Source: CAWHJB01 sp963698715 (lineage in GTDB: Bacteria; Chloroflexota; Anaerolineae; Anaerolineales; UBA4823). Taken from it: a stretch of DNA of 64,000 nt. The DNA lies in the NCBI GenBank assembly GCA_963698715.1, contig CAVORW010000001.1:124001-188000 (forward strand), written 5' to 3'. Both the position numbers and the translations under genes were made by a program. Position 1 is the stretch's first letter, and each line of letters begins with the position of its first letter. The notes under the pieces are model-generated. The model worked only from the letters and a program-made list of their open reading frames with translations, was not told the DNA's origin and ran no database searches. This document shows, in pieces, positions 42,585 through 52,109 of the stretch.

Positions 42585-43337
42585 TCATCCAACCCGTTCA
42601 GCATCCTTGCCATAGATATCTTTAAAGCGTTGATCGTCTATTTCTTTAGGCAGACCATCAAAAACCAGATTGCCTTCGTTCAATGCGATGACTCGATCGG
42701 CATAGCGGTGGACCAAATCCAGGAAGTGCAGGCTGCATAAGATGGTAACCCCGTCTTCCTGATTGATTTTTTCCAGATACTGCATAATGCTGTGGGCAAG
42801 CACCGGGTCGAGGCTGGCTACCGGTTCATCAGCCAGGATAATATGAGGATCCTGTATCATTGCGCGTGCAATTCCTACCCGCTGCTGCTGCCCGCCGCTG
42901 AGCTCGTCGGCCCGGTTGTTGGCTTTATCGGCGATACCAACCCGCACCAGCTGAGCCATGGCTTTTTCCACATCCGTTTTGGGGAAACGATTTACCAGAC
43001 TCCAGGCCGGATTTACATAACCTAACCGGCCGGAGAGTACATTCGTCAGGACACTGGAACGATGCACCAGATTAAAATGCTGGAAAACCATACCAATCCT
43101 GCGGCGAATGCGGCGCAGCTCTTCTTGGGAAGCAGCGGTGATGTCAGTATCGTTCCACAGGATCTGGCCCCTGGTTGGCTCGATTAATCGGTTTATGCAG
43201 CGCAGTAAAGTCGATTTGCCGGATCCGCTCAGGCCAATAACGACCATAAACTGGCCTTTAGGCACCTCAAAGCTGACATTGTTCAGTGCCTGGACGCCGC
43301 CATCGTAGATCTTGGTTAAATTTTTTATTTTTAGCAT
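42585..43337 (-). CDS. phnC: Phosphonate-type ABC transporter ATP-binding protein PhnC
   Basis: 250 residues, usual length. Walker A GLSGSGKST (about 35-43), signature LSGGQQQRVGIARAM, Walker B HIILADEPVASLDP and the switch His in SLHFLD. The PhnC-specific segment VFQHFNLVHRSSVLTNVLSGRLGY is present. It powers import with the PhnE permease, encoded 111 bases downstream. A consensus-like promoter lies upstream. Confidence 0.92.
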   Translation of the reverse strand: MLKIKNLTKIYDGGVQALNNVSFEVPKGQFMVVIGLSGSGKSTLLRCINRLIEPTRGQILWNDTDITAASQEELRRIRRRIGMVFQHFNLVHRSSVLTNVLSGRLGYVNPAWSLVNRFPKTDVEKAMAQLVRVGIADKANNRADELSGGQQQRVGIARAMIQDPHIILADEPVASLDPVLAHSIMQYLEKINQEDGVTILCSLHFLDLVHRYADRVIALNEGNLVFDGLPKEIDDQRFKDIYGKDAERVG

Positions 43338-43460
43338 GGGCTGTTCTCTTTGCTGTGTAGTTTGTTGGGACGCATTCCAGCTGCCCGGTTAACACTTATC
43401 CATCTTGCCAGCATAGATGGGTAGCAATTTCCGCCGATACATCCCATCATGTCGCAACCA

Positions 43461-43489
43461 TGATAGCGGATATTCAATCGGATGACAAG
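43461..43489 (-). promoter_or_regulatory. phnC promoter
   Basis: TTGTCA (43489-43484), 17-base spacer, TATCAT (43466-43461) on the minus strand. The leader before phnC is about 115 bases. No gene is seen between 43338 and 43673. Confidence 0.7.
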
Positions 43490-43635
43490 GGCGGGGTTGT
43501 GAATTTCTTCGCTAGGAATTAATCGTGATCAGGCTTCGGTTTGTAGGCTCGAATGGTCTACCTGCCGGGGCTCGCCCCCTATTCCGTTTCAGTTTTTCGA
43601 CCCCGTAAAGGCATTGAAATTAGGTGGTCTACCTC

Positions 43636-43664
43636 TTGCATCGTAGTTATCACGCGGTTACAAT
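43636..43664 (+). promoter_or_regulatory. folC promoter, predicted leaderless transcript
   Basis: TTGCAT (43636-43641), 17-base spacer, TACAAT (43659-43664). The start of transcription would fall near 43671, only about 3 bases before the folC ATG, and there is no ribosome site. Confidence 0.65.
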
Positions 43665-43673
43665 CCTAAAATT

Positions 43674-45080
43674 ATGGACGATGCTTCTATCTATCAAGCT
43701 ACCCTGGATTATCTCTACAGTTTTGTAGATTACAGCTTAACGCATTCAAACCGTTACTCGCCCGAAAATTTTGATCTCGAACGTATGCGGGTTTTTGTGG
43801 ACAAACTGGGGAACCCACAATCTTTGTATCCAATCATCCATATTGCGGGCACAAAAGGTAAGGGTTCGGTGGCGTCCATGTGCGCCAGTTGCTTGCAAGC
43901 TGCCGGATATCGGACCGGATTGTACACTTCGCCTCACCTGGAAGATTACTGTGAGCGTATCCAGATCGCTGGGCAGCCAATTTCGCGCCAGGCATTGATC
44001 GCATTGGTGGATGAGTTGCGGCCTTATCTGGATGCAGGGACAGAATTAACCACCTTTGAGATCACCACCGCATTAGCCATGCTGTACTTTGCTCGCCAGG
44101 GCGTCAATGCCGCAGTCTTTGAAGTTGGCCTGGGCGGCAGGTTGGATGCCACCAATGTGGTGAGCCCGCGAGTGGCAGTAATCACCTCGCTCTCTTACGA
44201 TCACACCGCCTTTTTAGGCAACACCCTGGCGGAAATCGCTGGTGAGAAAGGCGGGATTATCAAGTCGGGGGTGCCGGTTGTGCTCGCACCCCAAAAGGAA
44301 GAGGCCCGATTGGTGGTTGAACGTATATGTCTGGAGCGGGATTCGCCTTTGATTGAAGTGGGCCGCGACCTTCTGTTTGCGCCCAGGCATCGCTCGCTGC
44401 AGGGCCAATCTTTACTGATCTGGCATCCGGAAGAGCAGGATCGGATTGCACATTATTTGGAAGATGAAGCTGTGCCCAGAGGGTGGCAGCCGGTTAATCT
44501 TAATATCCCATTATTGGGGTATCATCAGGTAGAAAACGCCGCCACAGCCTATGCAGCTCTGCAGGCTTTCCGCGAGAGCGGCCTGGAGATTTCGGCTGAA
44601 GATATAGCTTATGGCTTCGCGAACGTGCATTGGCCGGGCAGGTTTGAACTACTGCAGCACGAGCCGCCCGTCCTGGTTGATTCAGCTCACAACCGCGATT
44701 CGGCTTTGAAGCTGCGCCTGGCCCTGGACGATTATTTTCCTGGCTTGCCGGCCGTGATGATCTTTGGAGCCTCAGAAGATAAAGATATTGAAGGGATGTT
44801 TGCAGAGCTGATGCCCAGAGTCCGGCAGGTTATCGCGACCCGCTCCTATCATCCGCGCGCCCTTGCTCCAGAAAATATTGTCGAGCTGGCGCACCGATAT
44901 GGGCGACCAGCGAAAGTGGTGGCTGAAATCGAGGAGGCCCTGATCGAAGCGCTCCAGCAGGCGGAAGGCGCTGCTCTGGTCCTGGCTACCGGGAGCTTGT
45001 TTGTAGCAGCAGGTGTACGAGAATCCTGGCTAAAAAGCCATCAATCCGTTCGGGACACAAAATTTTCACCGGCGAATTAA
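43674..45080 (+). CDS. folC: Folylpolyglutamate/dihydrofolate synthase
   Basis: 468 residues. The Mur-ligase-type ATP loop is AGTKGKGS at about 58-65; TTFEITTALAMLYF, VFEVGLGGRLDATNVV, LVDSAHNRDS and MIFGASEDKD are typical of FolC. It adds glutamate to dihydropteroate and folates. The gene starts without a ribosome site close to a promoter, so the message is probably leaderless. Lon follows 78 bases downstream. Confidence 0.95.
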   Translation: MDDASIYQATLDYLYSFVDYSLTHSNRYSPENFDLERMRVFVDKLGNPQSLYPIIHIAGTKGKGSVASMCASCLQAAGYRTGLYTSPHLEDYCERIQIAGQPISRQALIALVDELRPYLDAGTELTTFEITTALAMLYFARQGVNAAVFEVGLGGRLDATNVVSPRVAVITSLSYDHTAFLGNTLAEIAGEKGGIIKSGVPVVLAPQKEEARLVVERICLERDSPLIEVGRDLLFAPRHRSLQGQSLLIWHPEEQDRIAHYLEDEAVPRGWQPVNLNIPLLGYHQVENAATAYAALQAFRESGLEISAEDIAYGFANVHWPGRFELLQHEPPVLVDSAHNRDSALKLRLALDDYFPGLPAVMIFGASEDKDIEGMFAELMPRVRQVIATRSYHPRALAPENIVELAHRYGRPAKVVAEIEEALIEALQQAEGAALVLATGSLFVAAGVRESWLKSHQSVRDTKFSPAN

Positions 45081-45158
45081 GCCTGCAGGCGAAAGATTGG
45101 GTGGGCACTATGGCCCCTCTTCCCGATTCTGGAACCGGAATCAAAACAAGGTAAAAAT

Positions 45159-47690
45159 ATGAGACATAACGATTGGTATTTGCAGGACGATGATGACGAT
45201 TTCGGTGATGCACTTCACCGCCGGACTGAAGAATTATACGGCGTCCCGGATGCCTTACCGGATGATGATGGCCTGATTGAATGTCCTGTTCTCCCTTTGA
45301 GGGATCTGGTTGTATTTCCGCACATGGTTTCGCCGATCTTTCTAAGCCAGGAAGCAGCCATCCTCGCCGTTGAGGATGCTCAACTGAATGACCAGACGGT
45401 CATTGCCCTGACCATGATCGATCCGGATGTGGATGAACCGGGACCCGAAGATTTACTCCTGATCGGCGTGGAAGTGGCTGTTGGGCGCCTTTTAAACATG
45501 CCAGATGGCTCCAGTTCTGCCCTGGTCCAAGGCCGGCGCCGGATCGAAATAGTGGATTTTGTTCAGCAAGAGCCATTCCTGATCGCACGCGCCCGTCCTG
45601 TCTATGAACAGGTCGATGTGGATCGCCAAACGGACGCAACCATGCGCACGACCCTGGAAATGTTCCAGAAATGTGTTCAGCTCGATCGCAGCCTGCCGGA
45701 AGAGGCTTACCTGTATGCCCTCAACATTGATGAGCCCGGCTGGCTGGCCGATATGGTGGTGACCGCCATTGCGCCGCCGTTGCTGACTCGTCAGGAATTT
45801 CTCGAAATTCTCGATCCATTGGAGCGTCTGAAACAGGTTGTCGGCTTGCTTGCAAAAGAAGCTGATGTCTTAGAGTTGGAAGATGAGATTTATTCGCGAG
45901 CTCAGAGCGAGGTTGATCGCACCCAGCGGGAGTTCTATTTGCGTGAGCAAATGAAAGTCATCCAAACTGAATTGGGTGAAGGGGACCCCTGGGCGCGCGA
46001 GATCTATGAAGTGCGAACCCGGCTCGAATCAGCTGGCTTGCCTGAAGAAGTCCTTGTGCGGGCTGTTAAAGAGGTCGACCGGCTGGCACAAATGCAACCA
46101 ATGTCGCCCGAGGTCGGTATTATCCGAACCTACCTTGAATGGATTCTTGAGCTGCCCTGGATCGATGCAACCGAGGATAACCTCGATGTCAAACACGCCG
46201 CCGAAGTGCTGGAGAGTGAGCATTTCGGTCTGCCGCGCGCTAAAGAGCGGGTGCTCGAATATATCGCAGTGCGCAGCCTGAAACCAAAACGTTTGCGCCA
46301 GCCAATTCTGTGTTTTGTTGGCCCGCCAGGCACTGGAAAAACCTCTCTGGGGCGCTCGATCTCAGAAGCCCTGGGCCGGAAATTTGTGCGCCTCTCCTTG
46401 GGCGGCGTTCGGGATGAGGCTGAAATTCGCGGCCATCGCCGAACGTACATCGGAGCGCTGCCTGGGCGGGTTCTCCAAACCATGCGGCGAGCCGGCAGTA
46501 CCAATCCATTGTTTATGCTGGATGAAGTCGATAAACTGGGGCAGGATTTTCGCGGTGACCCTGCCTCCGCTTTGCTTGAAGTTCTGGATCCGGAACAGAA
46601 TCACGCCTTTTCCGACCATTATCTCGAGCTGCCTTATGATCTCTCCAAGGTGATGTTCATCACGACTGCCAACACAACCAGCACAATTCCGCCCGCTTTG
46701 CTGGATCGGATGGAGATGATCGAGTTTCCAGGTTATATCGAAGAGGAAAAACTGGAAATTTCCGGTCGCTTTCTGGTGCCGCGCCAGATTGATGAAAATG
46801 GACTGGAGTCCGGTGAAGTGAAAATCACCGATCAAGCCGTCCAGCGCATTATCCGGGAGTATACCTATGAAGCCGGCGTCCGCAACCTGGAGCGAGAGAT
46901 TGGCCGGGTGTGCCGCAAGATTGCCCGCCTGAAAGCTGAGGGCAAGCGGTTCCCAACCCATATCGGCGTCTCTGCAGTGGAGCGCTTCTTGGGTCCGCCC
47001 CAATTCTTCAATCTGGAAGCCGAACGGCAAGACGAAATTGGCGTGGCAACTGCCGTGGCCTGGACAGAAAATGGCGGCGAGATCATGCCGGTTGAGATTT
47101 TGCTGCTGGAGGGCAAAGGCAACCTTCAAATAACCGGTCAGATTGGCAATGTCATGCAGGAATCTGCTCAAGCGGCCCTTTCCTATCTAAAATCCTGCTC
47201 CCGCACTTTAAAGATCGCCCCGGATTTATACGACCAGGTTGATATTCACATCCATATCCCAGAAGGTGCGATACCTAAAGATGGTCCAAGCGCGGGTATC
47301 ACGATCGCCACCGCCCTGGTCTCAGCATTTACCGGACGGGCCGTGTTAAAGGACGTCGGGATGACGGGTGAAATTACCCTGCGGGGCCGCGTGCTTCCCG
47401 TTGGCGGCGTGCGCGAAAAAGTGCTGGCTGCTTACCGGGCAGGGCTGCGGACGATATTGCTGCCCAAGCGCAACATGAAAGACCTCGTTGATGTGCCCAA
47501 GCGAGCCCGCAGTGAAATGAAGATTATCCCAGTGGAGCATCTCGACCAGGTACTGGAGATTGCCCTATTGCCGCAGCCCAAGAAGGTCCGTACAACCCGC
47601 TCCAAGCCCGGCGAAACGCCTGATAAAAAAACAACCGTGGAGAAAGCGGCTGGATCAGGCTCCGACCAGCCCACAGTCCAGCCGATGTAA
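45159..47690 (+). CDS. lon: ATP-dependent Lon protease
   Basis: 843 residues. An acidic N-terminus (runs of Asp) leads into the LAN substrate domain (PVLPLRDLVVFPHMV), then the AAA+ module with Walker A GPPGTGKT at 388-395 and Walker B PLFMLDEVDK, and the protease domain with the Ser711-Lys754 dyad (PKDGPSAG, REKV). It degrades misfolded and regulatory proteins in the cytoplasm. The C-terminal 40 residues are a Lys/Thr/Pro-rich tail. No HrcA/CIRCE-type site was seen upstream. Confidence 0.97.
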   Translation: MRHNDWYLQDDDDDFGDALHRRTEELYGVPDALPDDDGLIECPVLPLRDLVVFPHMVSPIFLSQEAAILAVEDAQLNDQTVIALTMIDPDVDEPGPEDLLLIGVEVAVGRLLNMPDGSSSALVQGRRRIEIVDFVQQEPFLIARARPVYEQVDVDRQTDATMRTTLEMFQKCVQLDRSLPEEAYLYALNIDEPGWLADMVVTAIAPPLLTRQEFLEILDPLERLKQVVGLLAKEADVLELEDEIYSRAQSEVDRTQREFYLREQMKVIQTELGEGDPWAREIYEVRTRLESAGLPEEVLVRAVKEVDRLAQMQPMSPEVGIIRTYLEWILELPWIDATEDNLDVKHAAEVLESEHFGLPRAKERVLEYIAVRSLKPKRLRQPILCFVGPPGTGKTSLGRSISEALGRKFVRLSLGGVRDEAEIRGHRRTYIGALPGRVLQTMRRAGSTNPLFMLDEVDKLGQDFRGDPASALLEVLDPEQNHAFSDHYLELPYDLSKVMFITTANTTSTIPPALLDRMEMIEFPGYIEEEKLEISGRFLVPRQIDENGLESGEVKITDQAVQRIIREYTYEAGVRNLEREIGRVCRKIARLKAEGKRFPTHIGVSAVERFLGPPQFFNLEAERQDEIGVATAVAWTENGGEIMPVEILLLEGKGNLQITGQIGNVMQESAQAALSYLKSCSRTLKIAPDLYDQVDIHIHIPEGAIPKDGPSAGITIATALVSAFTGRAVLKDVGMTGEITLRGRVLPVGGVREKVLAAYRAGLRTILLPKRNMKDLVDVPKRARSEMKIIPVEHLDQVLEIALLPQPKKVRTTRSKPGETPDKKTTVEKAAGSGSDQPTVQPM

Positions 47691-47788
47691 ATTGATTAAT
47701 TGAACCGTGTGTGCTTATTCCACTACCCACCAGGTCACTGATCTGATCAACCAGGGAATGGGTCTCCACATCCACTGGTTTCCAGAGG

Positions 47789-49111
47789 ATGTGGGAGTTC
47801 TCACGGCTGGCCACCGTACTGGTCGGGATGGCGAATACTGAGGGGGGTGAAGTGCTTCTGGGAGTATCCCCGCGTTCAGGTCGGCTGCAGGGGTTGAGTG
47901 ACCCCGAGCGCCTGAAAGATCTGGTCTTTCAGGCAGCCCTGCTGGCTGATCCGCCGCTGGTTCTGCCGATGCCGCGCCTGATGCCAACCAGCGCGGGCCA
48001 GGTTATGCATATTGCTGTCCCTTCAGGCCTGCCGCAAGTCTATAACCTGGATGGACGTTTTTTTGGCCGGGAAGGCGTTCAAACCAATCCATTGTCCGCC
48101 CGCAGGCTGCGCCAGCTGTTAGTGGAACGCGGGGTCGTCCAGTTCGAACTGCAGGCACCGCCTCAGGCGACGATCGATGATCTCGATCCAGAGAAGGTTG
48201 AAGCTTACATCTCTCTACTGGATTTCCGGGGAGATGAGCGACCAGAACAAATCCTTCTCCGGCGGGGCTGTCTGCGGCTTGAGGCGGGCTCCAAAAATAT
48301 GCTCCCCAGCTATGCTGCTCTGCTCTTGTTCGGGCGTTATCCACAGCGCTGGCTGCCTGCCGCTACGATCCTGGCGGCCCGATTCTCAGGGACTGGCTTC
48401 TCCGACAGCTATCTAAAACAAGATATCTCCGGCACCTTGCCCGAGCAGCTGCACCAGGCTGAGGCATTCTTACGTCAGAACCTGCGCTCAGTTGTAAGGC
48501 TGTCCGGTCTCCGGCATGAAGAGACGCTCGAATATCCCGTGGAAGCGGTCCGGGAGCTGCTGGTTAATGCTGTCGCCCACCGGGATTACAACCTGCAGGG
48601 GGATATTATTCATCTAAACCTGTTTGCGGACCGGATTGAGGTTCATTCTCCGGGAGATTTGCCGGGACCGGTAAATTTGGAGAACCTGCTCCAGGCTAGA
48701 TTTTCAAGGAACGCGGTGATCGTTCAGGTGCTGGCTGATATGGGGTATGTGGAGCGGTTGGGTTACGGGCTGGATCGGGTCGTCACCGTCATGCGCAAAG
48801 AAGGCCTGCCCCCACCCAGGTTTGAAGAGCTGGCTGGCTCTTTCAGGGTCACTCTGTATGGCAACGGGGCAGAACAGGCTGAGGCCGTCCACCCGGACCT
48901 TGCAGCTTACCGCCAGTTGGAACTCAACCCGCGCCAGGAACAAGCCCTAAACCACCTGCTTCAGAATAAGCGCATTACCAATCGCGACTACCAGGAACTT
49001 TGTTCCGATGTTCACCCGGAAACCCTGCGGCGTGACCTTGCGGACCTGGTCAGCCGGGGAGTGCTTATTAAAGTTGGTGACAAACGGGCAACTTACTACA
49101 TCCTCAAATAA
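47789..49111 (+). CDS. Schlafen/AlbA-type ATP-binding regulator, 5' frameshift suspected
   Basis: 440 residues as read from ATG 47789, which has no ribosome site. Visible parts: AlbA_2 core (MANTEGGEVLLGV), an ATPase-like region (VRELLVNAVAHRDYNLQGD and a VHSPGDLPGPV strand) and a C-terminal winged-helix (NKRITNRDYQELCSD then ETLRRDLADLVSRGVL). In the other frame, from GTG 47707, the DNA encodes TDLINQGMGLHIHWFPEDV, which is the expected AlbA_2 N-terminus; joining needs a one-base shift near 47795. The gene is either broken, frameshifted in the assembly or starts internally. Confidence 0.75.
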   Translation: MWEFSRLATVLVGMANTEGGEVLLGVSPRSGRLQGLSDPERLKDLVFQAALLADPPLVLPMPRLMPTSAGQVMHIAVPSGLPQVYNLDGRFFGREGVQTNPLSARRLRQLLVERGVVQFELQAPPQATIDDLDPEKVEAYISLLDFRGDERPEQILLRRGCLRLEAGSKNMLPSYAALLLFGRYPQRWLPAATILAARFSGTGFSDSYLKQDISGTLPEQLHQAEAFLRQNLRSVVRLSGLRHEETLEYPVEAVRELLVNAVAHRDYNLQGDIIHLNLFADRIEVHSPGDLPGPVNLENLLQARFSRNAVIVQVLADMGYVERLGYGLDRVVTVMRKEGLPPPRFEELAGSFRVTLYGNGAEQAEAVHPDLAAYRQLELNPRQEQALNHLLQNKRITNRDYQELCSDVHPETLRRDLADLVSRGVLIKVGDKRATYYILK

Positions 49112-49213
49112 GCGTTGGATCTGGCTGCTCCCGAAAAACCGAAGGTCTTCGTTTCTGGAGCTCAAACAGCAGGTTGAAACCGCTGCAAGAGCAGAAACCC
49201 TCCTGCCAGCCGG

Positions 49214-50533
49214 CTATGGGCTGGTAGAAATCTTTAAAATCCGTCCGGTTGGGGCGCTGGCACTGGAATCGGTCGCTGCTATGTAAAGTTCTCCTAGCTC
49301 ATCTTCACCAAATCCCAACAAGCTCAATCCAGTGGGCAGCAGATTTTGCTGCACCCAGCTGCCGGTCTCTTGCTGGAGTCCCATGATGATCCCCTGGCAG
49401 TAATCGCCAAAGAAATAGATCCCCTGCATACTGCTGTGCGCAGACCCCCGGTAAACAAACCCCCCGGTGACTGAACAAGTGCCATTGTCATGGGTTACAT
49501 AAGTGTAGACCGGCTCCGTGAACACTGTCGAAGGACTGCAGTTGTTTGGCTGGTAAGGCAAATCCCCTTCCCGGCAGTCCCAGCCGTAATTTTCGCCGCC
49601 AGCGCTGGATGCGGGTTGATAATCGACTTCCTCGCGTTGAGATTGGCCGACATCCCCAATAAATAGATCCCCTGTTTGCCTGTCGAATGAAAACCGCCAG
49701 GGATTGCGCAGTCCTAATGCCCAAATCTCGGGCCGGTAACCTGCCTGCCCTACAAAGGGGTTGTCTTGGGGAATTTTGTAGGGGAGTAAATTTGCGTTTC
49801 CTGTCAGATCGCGTGGGATGACCGGCAGGTAAAGCATATTGGTATCTATAACCGGCGGAGTAGGCGTATTTTCGACGTCGATCCGTAATATCTTGCCCAA
49901 TAAAGAGCCAGGATCTTGTGCATTCTCGTCCGGGTCGCCTCCGCCACCGCCATCACCGGTCCCGATATACAGGTAGCCGTCCGGGCCAAAGGCCAGCTGC
50001 CCGCCGTTATGGTTTGTCTCAACAGGATGGGCCAGTGGTAGGATGATCTCTTCGCTGCTCGGGTCCGCCTGGTTGGAAGTATTACTCAGATGAAATCGTG
50101 AAACGACATTGTCGCCGACATTATAGCCAATGCTGTTGGGGTTCTTATTGGTGTAGTAAACGTAAAAATATCCTTTGCGGGCGTAATCGGGGGGGAATGC
50201 CAGACCCAACAGCCCTTGTTCACCGCTGTACAAAACCCGATCCTGTATATCCAGAAACGGCTGGTCAACCAGGGTGTTGGTGAATATCCGGATGCGCCCG
50301 AGTTGTTCAACGATGAATATCCGGTTGCTGCCATCTCCGGCATGAGTGACCTGGACAGGATTGACCAAATCCGCCGCGATCTGGGTCGTGCTGAGGGTCG
50401 GCCAAACTGCCGCCGGCGCAACCACGGCAGAGCGGGCTGGAACGGTCTGTACCTGTAAGCAGAATACCAGCAGGATGATGATCCATCGAGACAGGCTTGT
50501 GATGAGAGGGTTTGGTTTATGATTTATTGCCAT
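49214..50533 (-). CDS. PQQ-type sugar dehydrogenase-like secreted protein
   Basis: 439 residues with a Sec-type signal (IIILLVFCLQVQTVPARS). The propeller has the same landmarks as the paralogue at 7136-8446: RIFIVEQLGRIRI, NHNGGQLAFGPDGYLYIG, GLRNPWRFSFD, GDVGQSQREEVDYQ and GGFVYRG. An Asp/Gly-rich GDGGGGGDPDENAQDP loop could bind calcium. AAGGAGAG precedes the ATG, which lies inside the last 10 bases of the upstream DUF692-like gene. Substrate and cofactor are unproven. Confidence 0.85.
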   Translation of the reverse strand: MAINHKPNPLITSLSRWIIILLVFCLQVQTVPARSAVVAPAAVWPTLSTTQIAADLVNPVQVTHAGDGSNRIFIVEQLGRIRIFTNTLVDQPFLDIQDRVLYSGEQGLLGLAFPPDYARKGYFYVYYTNKNPNSIGYNVGDNVVSRFHLSNTSNQADPSSEEIILPLAHPVETNHNGGQLAFGPDGYLYIGTGDGGGGGDPDENAQDPGSLLGKILRIDVENTPTPPVIDTNMLYLPVIPRDLTGNANLLPYKIPQDNPFVGQAGYRPEIWALGLRNPWRFSFDRQTGDLFIGDVGQSQREEVDYQPASSAGGENYGWDCREGDLPYQPNNCSPSTVFTEPVYTYVTHDNGTCSVTGGFVYRGSAHSSMQGIYFFGDYCQGIIMGLQQETGSWVQQNLLPTGLSLLGFGEDELGELYIAATDSSASAPTGRILKISTSP

Positions 50534-51348
50534 TTTGTTCTCTCCTTCACCATAGTATAAAGGCGGGGTACCTGGACAGCCATCACGGACGGATCGCTGC
50601 GTCCGACGAATTTTTCGCCCACGCCCCCATATTCGAAAGCTAACAGCCAGGGGTCAGCCCACTCTCCCAGGCGAATCCGCTTCAGAATCCATTCCAGGAT
50701 AGGCCAATCCCGCTCAAGCACCGGGAGATGATCCTGCAGGTAGCCATTTAGATCATGCAAGCCGGTGAAATGCAGCTCCTTGATTTTGTGAACAGGCAGC
50801 TGGTTTAAATATTCATAGGCATCCAGCCCGAGATGATGCGCGGCGATCCGGGCATGCGAAATATCTAAAAGCAGCCCGCATCCGGTGTCGTCAACGATTT
50901 CCCGAATCCGGTCAGGTTCCACTGCAGTGCGAAAAACTTTCTCCTGCCGGCCTCGGTAGGGTACATTTTCAATGATCACCCTATCAAACCCAAACTCCCG
51001 AACGGCTGCCCGAACGTCTTTCCGCATAGCCTTGAACACCTTTTTGGCTTCAGATGGAGAGAGATCCTGGACGGAAAAATCCGGGAAATCGTTTTGGGTT
51101 GGGGCCAGGTGGAGGTTGACGTATGGTGTGCCGGTCTGAGCCAGTAATTTAGCCACAAAAGACCAATCCGCGGTTTTTTTAAGTTTCCCACTTCCGGCTG
51201 TCAGCGTGAAATGTACGACCACCGGGAGCTGAGCCTGAGCCTTTGCAATCATGTCCGGCCAGTCCGGGCATTTGAAGCGGTCCAGCTGAATCTTGCGTTC
51301 AGCCAATAGGGCAGCTGCCTGAGTTGAGTAATTGATCGCCAGTTCCAT
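50524..51348 (-). CDS. DUF692-like TIM-barrel protein
   Basis: 274 residues. The sequence shows a TIM barrel with IIENVPYRGR, LLLDISHARIAAHHLG and ELHFTGLHD, where Glu, Asp and His residues could bind metal as in the DUF692 (MbnB/TglH-type) and xylose-isomerase-like families. DUF692 enzymes modify peptides with multinuclear iron, but no precursor peptide or partner protein was found nearby. It overlaps the next gene by 10 bases. Exact family is uncertain. Confidence 0.65.
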   Translation of the reverse strand: MELAINYSTQAAALLAERKIQLDRFKCPDWPDMIAKAQAQLPVVVHFTLTAGSGKLKKTADWSFVAKLLAQTGTPYVNLHLAPTQNDFPDFSVQDLSPSEAKKVFKAMRKDVRAAVREFGFDRVIIENVPYRGRQEKVFRTAVEPDRIREIVDDTGCGLLLDISHARIAAHHLGLDAYEYLNQLPVHKIKELHFTGLHDLNGYLQDHLPVLERDWPILEWILKRIRLGEWADPWLLAFEYGGVGEKFVGRSDPSVMAVQVPRLYTMVKERTKWQ

Positions 51349-51431
51349 AATCGTAAGTGATGCAGCCGGGGAAATCCTGCCGGCTCGCTATAAGCGCTTC
51401 TAACCGTCATACTTTGACGGATATTTGCTGC

Positions 51432-52007
51432 TTAATCCCCATCGGATAATCTAGAAACAACTTCAACCAGTTCTAAACTGGGTAGAGAAAATACCAAATA
51501 GGACGGTAAATCTAGCTCCTGCCACAGCGTGTAAGGGTCGCGACAGGTTCTTAACTTGTAAAACAAGGATATCACAGTCCCATGGCTGATAATGATGATT
51601 GTCCGCTCATGATTCCGAAGGACCAGTTCCGCAATAGACTGTTTGAATCGGTCTGATGCTTGAACTGCGGATTCTTCTCCCAGGACCAATTGATCTGGTT
51701 CAGCAAAAAACCGAGCAACCCGGGACTCGAATTCCTGCCGGCTGGTAAAAGGTACCGTCAGGCGCAGGTGCTCGTGCAGATCATCCCAGGCTGCACAGGG
51801 CAGGTTCAGGTGTGCAGCCACCAGCTGGCCTGTTTCGATGGCTTTAGGTTCCCTGCTGGTGATGACCAGATCAGGCTGGTAAAAGGCTAATGTATTTGCC
51901 AGGGAGATGCAACGTATGCGGCCTTCGTCAGCCAACCGCCAGCCGCCGGCTGGCAGGTTTGGATCGATTTCGGGTAGAGAATGTTTGACCAGGATCAGGT
52001 ATGGCAT
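51432..52007 (-). CDS. Histidine phosphatase family protein with Lys at the catalytic Arg position
   Basis: 191 residues from ATG 52007; a longer start at 52082 is possible. The family RHG motif reads VKHSLPEI, so the Arg before the nucleophilic His is Lys. The second Arg is seen in ITSREPKAIETG and the second His in IISHGTVISL. This resembles phosphoglycerate-mutase-like phosphatases. Activity is plausible but altered. It lies downstream of mltG. Confidence 0.8.
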   Translation of the reverse strand: MPYLILVKHSLPEIDPNLPAGGWRLADEGRIRCISLANTLAFYQPDLVITSREPKAIETGQLVAAHLNLPCAAWDDLHEHLRLTVPFTSRQEFESRVARFFAEPDQLVLGEESAVQASDRFKQSIAELVLRNHERTIIIISHGTVISLFYKLRTCRDPYTLWQELDLPSYLVFSLPSLELVEVVSRLSDGD

Positions 52008-52109
52008 GGCACGATCAGCCTGGATATTCCAATTTCGAAGCCGGCACACTTCCGGACGAAGAAGGTTTAAAAGTGCTTGCATCCTTGCGAGGCCGACTTA
52101 GCTGATGGA

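Noticed and set aside
46362..47171. A 269-codon minus-strand frame opposite lon
   Set aside because: Shadow of the Lon ATPase/protease coding sequence; no domain or ribosome site.
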